The notes beneath the pieces were generated by a model, which did no database searches, was not told the DNA's origin, and was given only the letters and a program-made list of their open reading frames with translations. The position numbers were made by a program, and so were the translations under genes. 64,000 bases of DNA, taken from contig QZKN01000096.1 of NCBI GenBank assembly GCA_003598175.1, positions 1 through 64,000 on the forward strand, given 5' to 3'. Below, one piece after another: positions 52,692 to 62,400 of this stretch; within the stretch, counting starts at the first letter, position 1; each line of letters starts with the position of its first letter. This DNA is from Candidatus Omnitrophota bacterium. Lineage in GTDB: Bacteria > Hinthialibacterota > Hinthialibacteria > Hinthialibacterales > Hinthialibacteraceae.

Positions 52692-55238
52692 ATGTTTGCT
52701 CAGAATGAACGGATCAAACCGATCAATATCGAAGATGAGATGAAGACGTCGTATATCAGCTACGCGATGTCGGTCATCATTCAACGCGCCTTGCCGGATG
52801 TGCGCGACGGACTGAAACCGGTGCAGCGGCGCATCGTTTACGCCATGCGCGAGCTGGGTCTCACCTCCCGTTCCGCTTATAAAAAAGCCGCCCGTATCGT
52901 GGGTGAAACGATGGGGAAATACCACCCGCACGGCGACGCCGCCATTTACGATACGCTGGTGCGCATGGCGCAGGATTTTTCCTATCGTTATCCTCTCGTC
53001 GACGGCCAGGGTAATTTCGGATCCGTGGACGGCGACAATCCCGCCGCCATGCGATACACCGAGGCCCGCCTTTCCGCCATCGCGGAAACGTTGTTGACCA
53101 ATATTGAAAAAAATACCGTTGATTTCATGCCCAACTTCGATGGGCAGCTGGATGAGCCGGTGGTTTTACCGTCGGAAATCCCCAATTTATTGATCAACGG
53201 ATCGTCGGGCATCGCCGTCGGCATGGCGACTAATGTGCCGCCGCACAATTTGGGCGAAGTGATCGACGCCACCGTCGCCATGATCGATGATCCGGATATC
53301 GATACCGGCGGATTGATGAAATACGTGCTGGGTCCCGATTTTCCCACCGGCGCGTACATTTGCGGGCGAGCGGGAATCGCCGAGGCTTATTCGACCGGAC
53401 GCGGGCGCGTAATCATGCGCGCCGTGACGCACAAAGAACAACTTTCGCAGGGCAAAGAAGCCATTGTCGTCACCGAAATTCCTTACATGGTCAACAAAGC
53501 CAAATTGGTGGAAGAAATCGCCGCTTTGGTGCGTTTGAAAAAGATCGAGGGAATCTCCGATTTACGCGACGAATCCGACCGTGACGGAATGCGCATCGTG
53601 ATCGAACTCAAACGCGGCGAGAATCACGAAGTGGTTCTCAATCAGCTGTATAAGCATACCCGCATGCAGTCCACATTCGGGATCATCCTGCTGGCGCTGG
53701 TCGATAACCATCCGCGATATTTGACGTTACGTGAGATGATCTCCCATTTTATCGATCATCGCCGCGAAGTTATTATTCGACGAACGCAGTACGATCTCGA
53801 AAAAGCGGAAGCGCGCGCGCATATTTTGGAAGGATTGCGCATCGCCGTCGATAACATCGACGAGGTGATCAAGCTGATTCGCGCTTCAAAAGACCGCCAG
53901 GAAGCAATGAATGGTTTGATGACCCGCTTTGAATTAAGCGAAATCCAGGCGAAAGCCATTCTCGAAATGCAACTCCAGCGGCTGATCGCGTTGGAGCGGG
54001 AGAAACTGGAAGAGGAATATCAACAGCTGATTAAAGATATCGATTATTACCGCCAAATTTTGAGCACGCCCGAAATCGTGATGTCCATCATGAAAGACGA
54101 ACTGCTTGAAATCAAGAAACGGTTTGGGGACAAGCGTCGCACCAAAATCGTGACGGATGCGGCGGATTTGGAAATCGAGGATTTGATTGCCGAAGAAAAC
54201 ATGGTCGTCACGATTTCTCATTCCGGCTATGTCAAACGGATCGCCACGTCTGTCTATCGCAAACAATTGCGCGGCGGCCGCGGAATCACCGCGATGGGGA
54301 CGAAAGAAGAGGACTTCGTCGAGCAACTCTTCATCGCTTCGACCCATCACTACCTGCTATTCTTCACGGACAGAGGCCGCGTGCATTGGCTCAAGGTTTA
54401 TGAAGTTCCGCAGGCGGGCCGCGTCTCGAAAGGCAAGGCCATTGTCAATCTGCTGCAACTCGAACGCGGCGAAAACGTTACCGCGATGGTTCCCGTCGCG
54501 GAATTTATCGAAGGCCGCTTTCTGATGATGGCCACGCAGCGGGGAGTCGTAAAGAAAACGGATCTGGTTGCCTATTCGAATCCGCGCAAGGGCGGAATCA
54601 ACGCGATCAGCCTTGACGAGGGAGACCGGTTGCTCAGCGTCTGGCTCACTTCCGGTAATGATGAAATCATTCTGTCGACTCGCAACGGCATGGCGATTCG
54701 TTTTTCCGAAGAAGATGTGCGGCCAATGGGCAGAACCGCCCGCGGCGTCATCGGCATTCGGCTGGAAGAGGATGATGCCGTGGTGGGGATGGTTCTTTGC
54801 CGCGAGGGGGCTTTTCTTCTGACCATCACCGAATGCGGATATGGCAAACGCACCGATGTCAATCTGTATCGCATGATTCACCGCGGCGGAAAAGGCGTTA
54901 TCGATATTCAAACCAATCAACGCAACGGAAAAGTCGTGGGGATTCTTGAAATCTTCGACGACGATGAATTCATGTTGATCACGAAAGGCGGAGTCGCCAT
55001 CCGCATGAGCGTCAACGATGTGCGCGCTATATCCCGCAACACGCAGGGCGTCCGCATGATCCGTCTCGAAGAGGGAGATTCTGTGGCTGCTATCGGAAAA
55101 TTACCCGAAGCCAAGGAAGCCAAACGCGATCAAATCAATTTTTCTGCTTCGACCGATCCGGCCGCGATGGAAACGGACATTGATCAAGAAGTGGAAGAGG
55201 AAGACAATGATGATGAAAGTGAAGATCAACAGGTATAA
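52692..55238 (+). CDS. gyrA: DNA gyrase subunit A
   Basis: GyrA cleaves and religates DNA with GyrB to introduce negative supercoils. The 848-residue protein has the catalytic tyrosine in [11 protein letters not shown] (Tyr122), the quinolone region [19 protein letters not shown], the tower and coiled-coil core, and the six-bladed C-terminal pinwheel with a GyrA-box-like QLRGGRG, which marks gyrase rather than ParC. The numbering matches Escherichia coli, where residue 83 is Ser; here it is Ala83. The chain ends in a long acidic tail ([16 protein letters not shown]). GGAG lies eight bases before the ATG. No gyrB or parE is nearby. Confidence 0.97.
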   Translation: MFAQNERIKPINIEDEMKTSYISYAMSVIIQRALPDVRDGLKPVQRRIVYAMRELGLTSRSAYKKAARIVGETMGKYHPHGDAAIYDTLVRMAQDFSYRYPLVDGQGNFGSVDGDNPAAMRYTEARLSAIAETLLTNIEKNTVDFMPNFDGQLDEPVVLPSEIPNLLINGSSGIAVGMATNVPPHNLGEVIDATVAMIDDPDIDTGGLMKYVLGPDFPTGAYICGRAGIAEAYSTGRGRVIMRAVTHKEQLSQGKEAIVVTEIPYMVNKAKLVEEIAALVRLKKIEGISDLRDESDRDGMRIVIELKRGENHEVVLNQLYKHTRMQSTFGIILLALVDNHPRYLTLREMISHFIDHRREVIIRRTQYDLEKAEARAHILEGLRIAVDNIDEVIKLIRASKDRQEAMNGLMTRFELSEIQAKAILEMQLQRLIALEREKLEEEYQQLIKDIDYYRQILSTPEIVMSIMKDELLEIKKRFGDKRRTKIVTDAADLEIEDLIAEENMVVTISHSGYVKRIATSVYRKQLRGGRGITAMGTKEEDFVEQLFIASTHHYLLFFTDRGRVHWLKVYEVPQAGRVSKGKAIVNLLQLERGENVTAMVPVAEFIEGRFLMMATQRGVVKKTDLVAYSNPRKGGINAISLDEGDRLLSVWLTSGNDEIILSTRNGMAIRFSEEDVRPMGRTARGVIGIRLEEDDAVVGMVLCREGAFLLTITECGYGKRTDVNLYRMIHRGGKGVIDIQTNQRNGKVVGILEIFDDDEFMLITKGGVAIRMSVNDVRAISRNTQGVRMIRLEEGDSVAAIGKLPEAKEAKRDQINFSASTDPAAMETDIDQEVEEEDNDDESEDQQV

Positions 55239-55710
55239 ATCCGGATAAAAAAAACGGTAATATAACCGATGTCTTGCTGCATCCCGGCAATGTGCGCTTT
55301 GTCATCAATAGGGCGGTGCATAACGTGCGGTAAATAAATACAAAAGAAATTCCTTGCTTTATTGTATCGTTTTGTTGTAAGATAAATGGATTGGAATCAG
55401 GAACATAAATACCTCATCGATCCCAACGGCTTGAAATGCCGGCCAGGTGTTATTATCGGATCGACGATTCAGTAAAACCGGTTTTTAAACTTATTGATTC
55501 ATACGGCAAATGATTTGATTATGATGGGAAGAGGGAAGATTTTTCCTCCGGAAAAAGAATAGATGGAGATTCATTCCCCTCTCGCAAAAAGATTCTCAGA
55601 ATGATATGGATTGATAAGTGATTGAAAATCAATGAGTTAACTTCTCTCAAAAAGAAGTGGCATTCTCCTTGCTTTCTTGAATTACCGAATATCGAATCGA
55701 GGTAAGGTGA
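55239..55710. other. Intergenic region downstream of gyrA, 472 bases
   Basis: AT-rich and without a convincing gene. A small palindrome (TTTTTCC-TCC-GGAAAAA) lies at 55540-55556. No clear terminator follows gyrA. Confidence 0.4.
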
Positions 55711-56028
55711 ATGCGGATTTTGGAGTTCATAGAACATTCGGTTTCACCGACGACGAAATTGATCATCTGCACGGCAATCGGATTGGCTCTCTTCGTCGTA
55801 TATTATTGGGAGCCGAATCGAAAACAAAAAAAACCGGCGCAGAAAAAAAATACAGGATTTTCGGGATACATAGAGGTTGATCCGAATCAATACGATGAAC
55901 CGGATAAAATGATCGGTCCAATCGAAAATAAAAAAGCTAGTATGGATCGTCACCCGACTCTTGAGCAGTTGAATGAATATGTCGAGCAGGTCAAACGGTA
56001 CAAGTTTGAAAACATCGACCGGGTGTAA
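55711..56028 (+). CDS. Small membrane protein of unknown function
   Basis: A 105-residue protein with one membrane span at about residues 15-31 (TKLIICTAIGLALFVVYYW) and a charged, hydrophilic C-terminus (KKPAQKKNTG, then MIGPIENKKASMDRHP). AAGGTG just before the ATG supports translation. The topology is probably N-in with a cytoplasmic or periplasmic charged tail; I cannot tell which. It is followed by the structured region and terminator at 56040-56206. Confidence 0.6.
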   Translation: MRILEFIEHSVSPTTKLIICTAIGLALFVVYYWEPNRKQKKPAQKKNTGFSGYIEVDPNQYDEPDKMIGPIENKKASMDRHPTLEQLNEYVEQVKRYKFENIDRV

Positions 56029-56039
56029 GGAATCGAAGG

Positions 56040-56206
56040 AGATTTCAAGCAGTACGGCAGTACCCACAAATTAGCGTCCACACGATGTGTGCGAGGAGCC
56101 TCGGATCCTCCCTGATACTGAGTTTTCCGAACTCCTCCCTCATCGCCCTCAACCCTGGGGGCCTTGTGCCCCGTTGGCGCCAGATAAGTTCTGGCGCATT
56201 TTTTTT
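56040..56206 (+). ncRNA. Possible structured RNA or leader, ending in a terminator
   Basis: A chain of hairpins can be drawn between the small membrane gene and the strong terminator: CACAC-GAT-GTGTG at about 56071-56083, GGAG paired to CTCC around 56093-56110, GAGTT-TTCCG-AACTC, GGGGC-CTTGT-GCCCC at about 56157-56171, then the terminator stem. The region is rich in CTCC stretches. It does not match 6S, SRP, RNase P or tmRNA signatures that I know, so its identity is open; it may instead be a structured 3' untranslated region. Confidence 0.35.
56177..56206 (+). terminator. Intrinsic terminator
   Basis: GCGCCAGA and TCTGGCGC form an 8-bp perfect stem around TAAGT at 56177-56197, followed by A and eight T residues (56199-56206). 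This is a textbook rho-independent terminator for the rightward transcript. Confidence 0.9.
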
Positions 56207-56291
56207 GTAACCATATTTCTTCATATGATTTATTGTGAAGAGTGGCAGAGGATGGTCAGTTTGTGTCAGATCTACACAATCCCCTAAAAAA

Positions 56292-56573
56292 TCATTCTTT
56301 CACATAACTTCCGTCAGGTTTTCTGATGAAACTGCGGCAAAGGGGGAAAAAGGAGCGCCAGCCGCCGTCGTCGATGGAGCCGAGAACCACGACGGTTTTT
56401 TGCGTCTCATCGTCCCAGCGGAATTCAATTTCCAGTTGATAGCGTTTTCCGGTTTCCGAAACGACCTCTTTGGTTTCCGTATGGCCCACGAGATTGGCAA
56501 GATAGGCGTATGGCCATTGTTTGTAGAAGGCTATTTCGTTTTCGAGAATGTGCGCTGCTTCTGTTTTATTCAT
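56292..56573 (-). CDS. Conserved-looking small hypothetical protein
   Basis: A 93-residue cytoplasmic protein. The start KTEAAHILENEIAFYKQWPYAYLANLVG, the middle YQLEIEFRWDDETQKTVVVLGSIDDGGWR and the end FIRKPDGSYVKE resemble an uncharacterised family I have seen in several phyla, often as a single-domain protein with an alpha-beta fold. No function can be given. The ATG at 56573 is the best start; the upstream frame carries no signal. It faces the terminator at 56177-56206 tail to tail. Confidence 0.65.
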   Translation of the reverse strand: MNKTEAAHILENEIAFYKQWPYAYLANLVGHTETKEVVSETGKRYQLEIEFRWDDETQKTVVVLGSIDDGGWRSFFPLCRSFIRKPDGSYVKE

Positions 56574-56930
56574 TTTTTTAGTGGTTTGAGGTTGAAGACT
56601 GAAGGTTAACCTTTGAATTCTATACTCTGCACCATAAACCTTCATTTTTTCGCGCTGAGACGCGAAGGCGCAGAGAGTTCAGCCTTCAGTTACTATTATC
56701 GTTCCGAGAAATGGGCATAGTCAACGGCATAGCCTCAAGATTTTTCCAAATGAATATCCGGTTCATTAAAATGGATATTCTGGCAAAGGAAAAGCGATCG
56801 GGTAAAATTTGCATACCGGTTTGACGCATCGGGTATCATTTTTTTGGGGGGAGAATTACAATGAAAGCAATGCGGGCGTATTCGAATGAAAAAGTGATAG
56901 CAAAATAGGGAAAAAGGAGAGTCAACCACG
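56574..56930. other. Intergenic region with a repeat-like element, 357 bases
   Basis: It holds a GC-rich stretch around 56650-56684 (the words GCGCTGAGACGCG and GCGCAGAGAG). Inverted 8-base arms flank it, ACTGAAGG at 56598-56605 and CCTTCAGT at 56685-56692. Similar words recur in intergenic DNA of many bacteria. No gene is visible. The Tat-type aldo/keto reductase gene follows. Confidence 0.45.
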
Positions 56931-57824
56931 ATGAATGAACTAAATCGACGTAGTTTTTTGCATAAATCGTTGTTTGGAGCGGGCGTGTTGGCTTCGTTGC
57001 CGGCGTTGGCGAGTGAACCGGGGACAAGCGTTTCTCGCTGCGTCGCCGATCGGGTGGATTTGGGAAACGGAATTCGCGCTTCCCGGCTGGCGATGGGAAC
57101 CGGGATGCGCGGAAGCAATCGGGAATCCGACCATACGCGGTTGGGGCAGAAGAAATTCACGCAATTGGTGCGCCACGGCTTCGAGGAAGGCTTGAATTTT
57201 TTTGATATGGCGGATTTGTACGGCTCGCATCCGTTTCTGAAAAATGCGTTGGAAGGGATACCGCGGGAGCAATACGTTTTGCTGACGAAGATTTGGTTTC
57301 GCAAGAATCAAGTCATTCATCCCTCCGGCGGCGCGAAGGAGGAAATTGATCGGTTTCGCCGGGAATTGGGGACGGACGTGATTGACATCTGCCTGATTCA
57401 TTGCGTCACCGACGTCAACTGGCTGGAGGATTTAAAGCGGGTGCGGGAAGAAATGTCGGAAATGAAGGAAAAAGGCGCAGTGCGGGCGATTGGATGCTCC
57501 TTCCACGATCACGCGGCGATGAAGGCGATGGTGGAACAGGAATGGGGGGATGTGATTCTGGCTCGCATCAATCATGCCGGCAATAAAATGGATGGTACGC
57601 CGGCGGACATCACGGCGACGCTGAAAAAAGCGCGCGCAAAGGGAAAGACGGTGATCGGCATGAAGATTTTCGGCGAGGGCACATTGATCAAACCGGCGGA
57701 AAAAGACGCCTCCATTCAATACGTGCTGCGGAACGATCTGATCGACGCGATGACGATCGGCATGTTATGCACGGCGGAGGTGGATGACAGCATGACGCGG
57801 ATTAATCAGGCGTTGAAATCATGA
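56931..57824 (+). CDS. Aldo/keto reductase-type protein with Tat-like leader
   Basis: A 297-residue AKR-superfamily protein with a leader NRRSFLHKSLFGAGVLASLPALAS, similar to a Tat signal. The barrel follows with LGNGIRASRLAMGTGMRG, FFDMADLYGSHPFLKNAL (the active Asp and Tyr region), LLTKIWFR, DVIDICLIHCVTDVNWLED and IGMKIFGEG. The leader is the same style as that of the sulfatase at 28544-29941. Such secreted AKRs occur in planctomycete-like genomes, where export of a folded oxidoreductase would fit Tat. Its last four bases overlap the start of the HAD gene, so the two are coupled. Confidence 0.88.
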   Translation: MNELNRRSFLHKSLFGAGVLASLPALASEPGTSVSRCVADRVDLGNGIRASRLAMGTGMRGSNRESDHTRLGQKKFTQLVRHGFEEGLNFFDMADLYGSHPFLKNALEGIPREQYVLLTKIWFRKNQVIHPSGGAKEEIDRFRRELGTDVIDICLIHCVTDVNWLEDLKRVREEMSEMKEKGAVRAIGCSFHDHAAMKAMVEQEWGDVILARINHAGNKMDGTPADITATLKKARAKGKTVIGMKIFGEGTLIKPAEKDASIQYVLRNDLIDAMTIGMLCTAEVDDSMTRINQALKS

Positions 57825-58507
57825 ATAGCGAGAGGAAAGCGGTTATTTTTGACATGGACGGCGTGCTGATCGATAGCGAGAGAGCGCATCAGCAGGCCGA
57901 GATCGGCGCATTGGCTTTGCATGGATTGCGGGTTACGGTCAAGGATTTAAAACCGTACGCCGGCGCGAATCGGGATGCGTTCCGCATCGGCATCGACAAG
58001 CAATTCGGCGTGAAACTGGATTGGGACGCGGTGTACGAAGAGAAAGACAAGCGTTTGTTTCAGATGTTCGAGGAAGTGAATACGCTTCCCGGCGTGATCG
58101 ATTTATTGCGGGATTTGAAATCCGCCGGTTTGAAACTCGCGATCGCCACCAGCTCGACGAAAGCGCAGCTGGATTTTATCGTGCATAAATTCGGCTTCGA
58201 TTCGCTGTTTGACGAAATGGTGTGTACGATCGATATCACTCGCAGCAAGCCGGATCCGGAAATTTTTCTGGTCGCCTCCGAACGGTTGGGGGTGGAAAGC
58301 GGCGAATGCGTCGTCATCGAGGATTCGCTCAACGGATTGCTCGCGGCGAAGGCGGCGGGGATGACTGTGATTGCGATTACGTCCACGTTTCGGCGCGAGG
58401 AATTGATCAACGCGGATCTCATTATCGATTCGTTTGATGAACTGTCCGTCGAAATGTTGCAGAACTTGAAGGAAGAACAAGTTATTTCCGGCGGCGTTCG
58501 TCGATGA
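57821..58507 (+). CDS. HAD-superfamily hydrolase, beta-phosphoglucomutase-like
   Basis: A 228-residue HAD phosphatase or phosphomutase. Motif I is FDMDGVLIDSE, motif II is IATSSTK, motif III carries the conserved lysine in SKPDPEIF, and motif IV is VVIEDSLNGLLAAKAAGM. The cap is inserted after motif I. Members convert sugar phosphates or hydrolyse small phosphates. The gene starts inside the end of the aldo/keto reductase gene, so the pair may act on the same sugar-type metabolite. Its 3' end overlaps the convergent MazG-like gene by 26 bases. Confidence 0.9.
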   Translation: MNSERKAVIFDMDGVLIDSERAHQQAEIGALALHGLRVTVKDLKPYAGANRDAFRIGIDKQFGVKLDWDAVYEEKDKRLFQMFEEVNTLPGVIDLLRDLKSAGLKLAIATSSTKAQLDFIVHKFGFDSLFDEMVCTIDITRSKPDPEIFLVASERLGVESGECVVIEDSLNGLLAAKAAGMTVIAITSTFRREELINADLIIDSFDELSVEMLQNLKEEQVISGGVRR

Positions 58508-58805
58508 GTTTCATTTTCGTTTCCACCGCTTTGGCGAGATCGACGTTGCGCGCGTTGGCGTAATTGAGCAGCGCGATGAGCACGTCGGCGGCCTCGTTGG
58601 CGAAACGTTCGGCTTCGATTTCCAATCCCTTCCACACCTTCTTTTCCAGATTGGCGAGTTCCCCGGCTTCGCCGTTCAATTCCAACGCGAAAAAATTCGG
58701 TCCGCGGACGGGAAACGCGGCTTTTTGATAGATGTCGAATTCCAACTGCAGTCGGGCAAGACCTTCGTAAGCGGTCGGAAGTATGGCGCTGTCCGGATCG
58801 GGCAT
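58482..58805 (-). CDS. MazG-like nucleotide pyrophosphohydrolase
   Basis: A 107-residue all-alpha NTP pyrophosphatase. ALELNGEAGELANLEKKVWKG is the E-x-G-E metal-binding helix and EAADVLIALLNYANARNVDLAKAVETKMKLIDERR supplies the second metal site and helix, as in MazG-like proteins that cleave non-canonical NTPs. The ATG at 58805 is the best start. It converges with the HAD phosphatase gene and overlaps it by 26 bases. Confidence 0.85.
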   Translation of the reverse strand: MPDPDSAILPTAYEGLARLQLEFDIYQKAAFPVRGPNFFALELNGEAGELANLEKKVWKGLEIEAERFANEAADVLIALLNYANARNVDLAKAVETKMKLIDERRRK

Positions 58806-59428
58806 GGGTATCAGCCTTTTGTCGATGGATTGGTGTATTCCTGAATCCGTTGGAATGGTAGTTCGATCATGCGCTCGTTGCCAAGGGACCGCAATCGTTT
58901 TTTTCATACGTTTTCATATCGTATATTTTTAATTTTTAGATGCCGGCGTTACGAATGGCGTCAGGATGCCGGTTACGAATGGCCGGCAGGTTGTCGGCGT
59001 ATCGCATGTTTTTTCGGTTTATCCCCTTCGTGAAAATGAAATGGAAATCCTTGTCAAATCTGGACGTTTGTCCTATTTTCGCCTATAATAATGATCCCTA
59101 CTGATCGAACCAAACGGGAATTGCATGGATTACGCTGTGAGATCAAATCGCAATCCCGTTGAATTCATGATTCTTTTTTCCGCGCCGGGAAAGATCAACA
59201 GTCTGCGGAGAGGTCGATCCGATCCGCGAAAGCAGTTCGCAGGATGTGGACGAATACCACTCCCCCTCTTGCTTGGACCTGTTCATCAATTTCTTTTTGA
59301 TGCGAAGCGTCGCAAGGATTGATGAAACCAACTTGATGAAATGGCATTACCTCTTAATCTAAGGGTGATGGCGTATGCGTGCAAAACGCTGTTTCGCATT
59401 GGCGTAAGAACGAAAAAAGGCCTGAATT
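58806..59428. other. Long intergenic region upstream of gltB, 623 bases
   Basis: It contains the tandem repeat at 58940-58990 and an AT-rich promoter-like section ahead of gltB. An open frame at 59125-59322 has no ribosome-binding site or family likeness and is not called. No tRNA or riboswitch is recognised. Confidence 0.4.
58940..58990. repeat. Tandem direct repeat of about 25 bases
   Basis: Two copies of ATGCCGG-(CG)-TTACGAATGGC-CAGG, the second with small indels, occupy 58940-58965 and 58966-58990, and a partial third (TTGTCGGCG) follows. The GCCGG words resemble those of the repeats at 5456-5619. Confidence 0.6.
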
Positions 59429-62400
59429 ATGACGAATGGACGTTTACCGAAACAATTTGGTCTCTATGACCCTGCGATGGAGCATGATAACTGCGGTGTC
59501 GGTTTTGTCGCCAACATCAAAGGCATACAATCGCACGATATCATCGAAAAGGGATTGACGGTCCTGCTCAATCTGACTCATCGCGGCGCGTGCGGATGTG
59601 ATCCGGACACGGGCGACGGCGCCGGGCTTCTCATTCAAATCCCGGACGAGTTTTTCCGCCGCCGATGCGCTTCGCTCGATTTTGACTTGCCCCGTCGCGG
59701 GGAATACGGCGTGGGGATGGTTTTTCTGCCGACCGATCCGAAACAAAAAGAGTGGTGCTGCAACGTGTTGGAGCAAACCATTATAGAGGAAGGTCAGAAC
59801 GTGCTGGGATGGCGCGACGTTCCCACCGACGATGCTGCCATCGGTTTCATCGCCCGCGACGTAAAACCGGACATTCGCCAGATTTTTATTGCCCAAGGCG
59901 TGGGAATCGAGGATTCGTCTCATTTTGAGCGAAAACTTTATATTATTCGTAAAGTAGTGGAAAAAAAAGCGCGGGAACAGATGGACGATGCGGGGTATTT
60001 TTATATTCCTAGCCTTTCCTGCAAAACCATCGTGTATAAAGGTCTGCTTATCGCCCACCAGATCAAGAAATTTTACCCCGATTTGAGAGATCCGACGATG
60101 AAAAGCGCTCTTGCGCTGGTTCATCAGCGGTACAGCACCAACACGTTCCCGACCTGGGATCTGGCGCATCCGTTCCGTTATCTCGCCCATAACGGCGAGA
60201 TCAACACCCTGCGCGGCAACGTCAATTGGATGCACGCCCGCGAATCGTTGTTCGCGTCGCATCTGTTCGGCGACGACATCAAGAAAATCTGTCCAGTCAA
60301 CGATCCCGGCGCCAGCGATTCGGCCAATCTCGACAAGGCTCTCGAATTGCTGATCATGGGCGGCCGCTCTCTGCATCACGCCATGTTGATGCTCATTCCC
60401 GAGGCGTGGAGCGGTCACGAAAGCATGAGCCGGGAAAAAAAAGACTTTTATGAATACCATTCCTGCCTGATGGAGCCGTGGGACGGACCCGCCTCCGTCG
60501 CCTTCACGGACGGCGTCAGCATCGGCGCGGTGCTCGACCGCAACGGCCTGCGTCCCTCCCGTTATGTCGTCACCCACGATGATTTCGTGGTTATGGCGTC
60601 GGAAGTCGGCGTGCTGGACATCGCGCCGGAAAACGTTAAGGTTAAAGGTCGCCTGCAGCCGGGCCGCATGTTTCTCATCGACACCGATCAAGGCCGCATC
60701 ATCGGCGATGAGGAACTCAAACACAGCCTCGCCGCGCGCAAACCTTACGGCCAATGGTTGAACGAAAACCGCATTTTGCTGGAAGACCTGCCGCAACCGC
60801 CGGAAAAGAACGGTCCGGTGGTGGAAACCACCCCATTGCTCCAACGACAGCAGGTTTTCGGCTATACGGAAGAAGATGTAAAGATTCTCCTCACCCCCAT
60901 GATCAGCAGCGGGCAGGAGCCGGTGGGTTCGATGGGGAACGACGCCCCGCTGGCGGTCCTCTCTAACCGTCCGCAGCTGCTCTACAACTATTTCAAGCAA
61001 CTCTTCGCGCAGGTTACCAATCCGCCAATCGATTCTATCCGCGAAGAATTGGTTATGTCGCTGGAAAGTACCATCGGATCGGAACAAAACCTGTTCGAGG
61101 AAACGCCGCTGCAATGCCATATGCTCAAATTGCCGCATCCGATTCTTGATAATGACGAATTGGAGAAGTTGCGTTCCGTTTCCATCGGCAAATTGAAAAC
61201 CGTCACCTTAAAAACGTTGTTTCGCGCAGCCGAGGGTGAAGAAGGTCTGCGCAATGCGCTCGAAGAATTGTGCGGCAAGTCGTCCGAAGCGATTGAAAAC
61301 GGCATTAACATCATCATTTTAAGCGATCGCGGCGTCGATCGGGAATGGGCTCCGATTCCCGCGCTGCTGGCCAACGCCGCCGTTCATCACCATCTCATTC
61401 GCGAAGGCACGCGCACCCGCGTCGGCCTCATTGTGGAAAGCGGCGAGCCGCGTGAAGTCATGCACTTTGCTCTGTTGATCGGTTTTGGCGCCAGCGCCGT
61501 CAATCCCTATCTCGCTTTTGAGACCGCGGAGCAATTGGTCAGAGAAGGGAAGGCAAGCAATGAAGTGGATGCGCATAAAGCCAAAACGAACTTCATCAAA
61601 GCCATCAAAAAAGGCCTGCTCAAAGTTTTTTCGAAAATGGGAATTTCTACGGTGCAGAGTTATCAGGGCGCACAAATTTTCGAAGCCGTCGGTCTCGGCC
61701 CCGATCTGATCGAAAAATACTTCACCGGCGCTCATTCCCGCATCGGCGGCATCGAACTCGATATCGTTGCGAAAGAATCCCTGCTGCGCCACGAATATGC
61801 GTTTCCTCAACCTCCCACCGTTCATCCCGATTTGGACGCGGGGGGCAATTATCAATGGCGTCGCAGCGGCGAATATCACATGATCAATCCCGATTCCGTC
61901 GCCAAATTGCAGCACGCAACCCGAATCAAGAGTTACCAGACTTTTAAAGAATTTACCCGCATTATTAATGATGATAATAGAAGAAGAGCGACCATTCGCT
62001 CGTTGCTGGATTTTCGTTTTGCGCCGGAGCCTATTCCTCTCGAGGAAGTGGAACCCGCATCCGCGATCGTGAAACGATTTGTCACCGGAGCGATGTCGTT
62101 CGGCTCGCTCAGCAAGGAGGCCCACGAAAATCTTGCCATCGCCATGAACCGCATTGGCGGCAGAAGCAATTCCGGCGAAGGCGGCGAAGATCCGGCGCGG
62201 TATTCTTCTTTGCCCGGCGGAGACAGCCGTCGCAGCGCCATCAAGCAGGTCGCATCCGGACGTTTCGGCGTCACGATTGAATATCTGGTCAACGCGGACG
62301 AATTGCAAATCAAAATGGCGCAAGGGGCCAAGCCCGGCGAAGGTGGGCAATTGCCCGGTTTTAAGGTGGATGAGGTGATCGCGCGCGTTCGTCATTCCAC

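Noticed and set aside
56040-56206. 6S, SRP, RNase P or tmRNA identity
   Set aside because: None of the conserved core sequences of these RNAs could be found, so only a generic structured-RNA call is made.
59125-59322. Open frame upstream of gltB
   Set aside because: No ribosome-binding site or family likeness; treated as non-coding.
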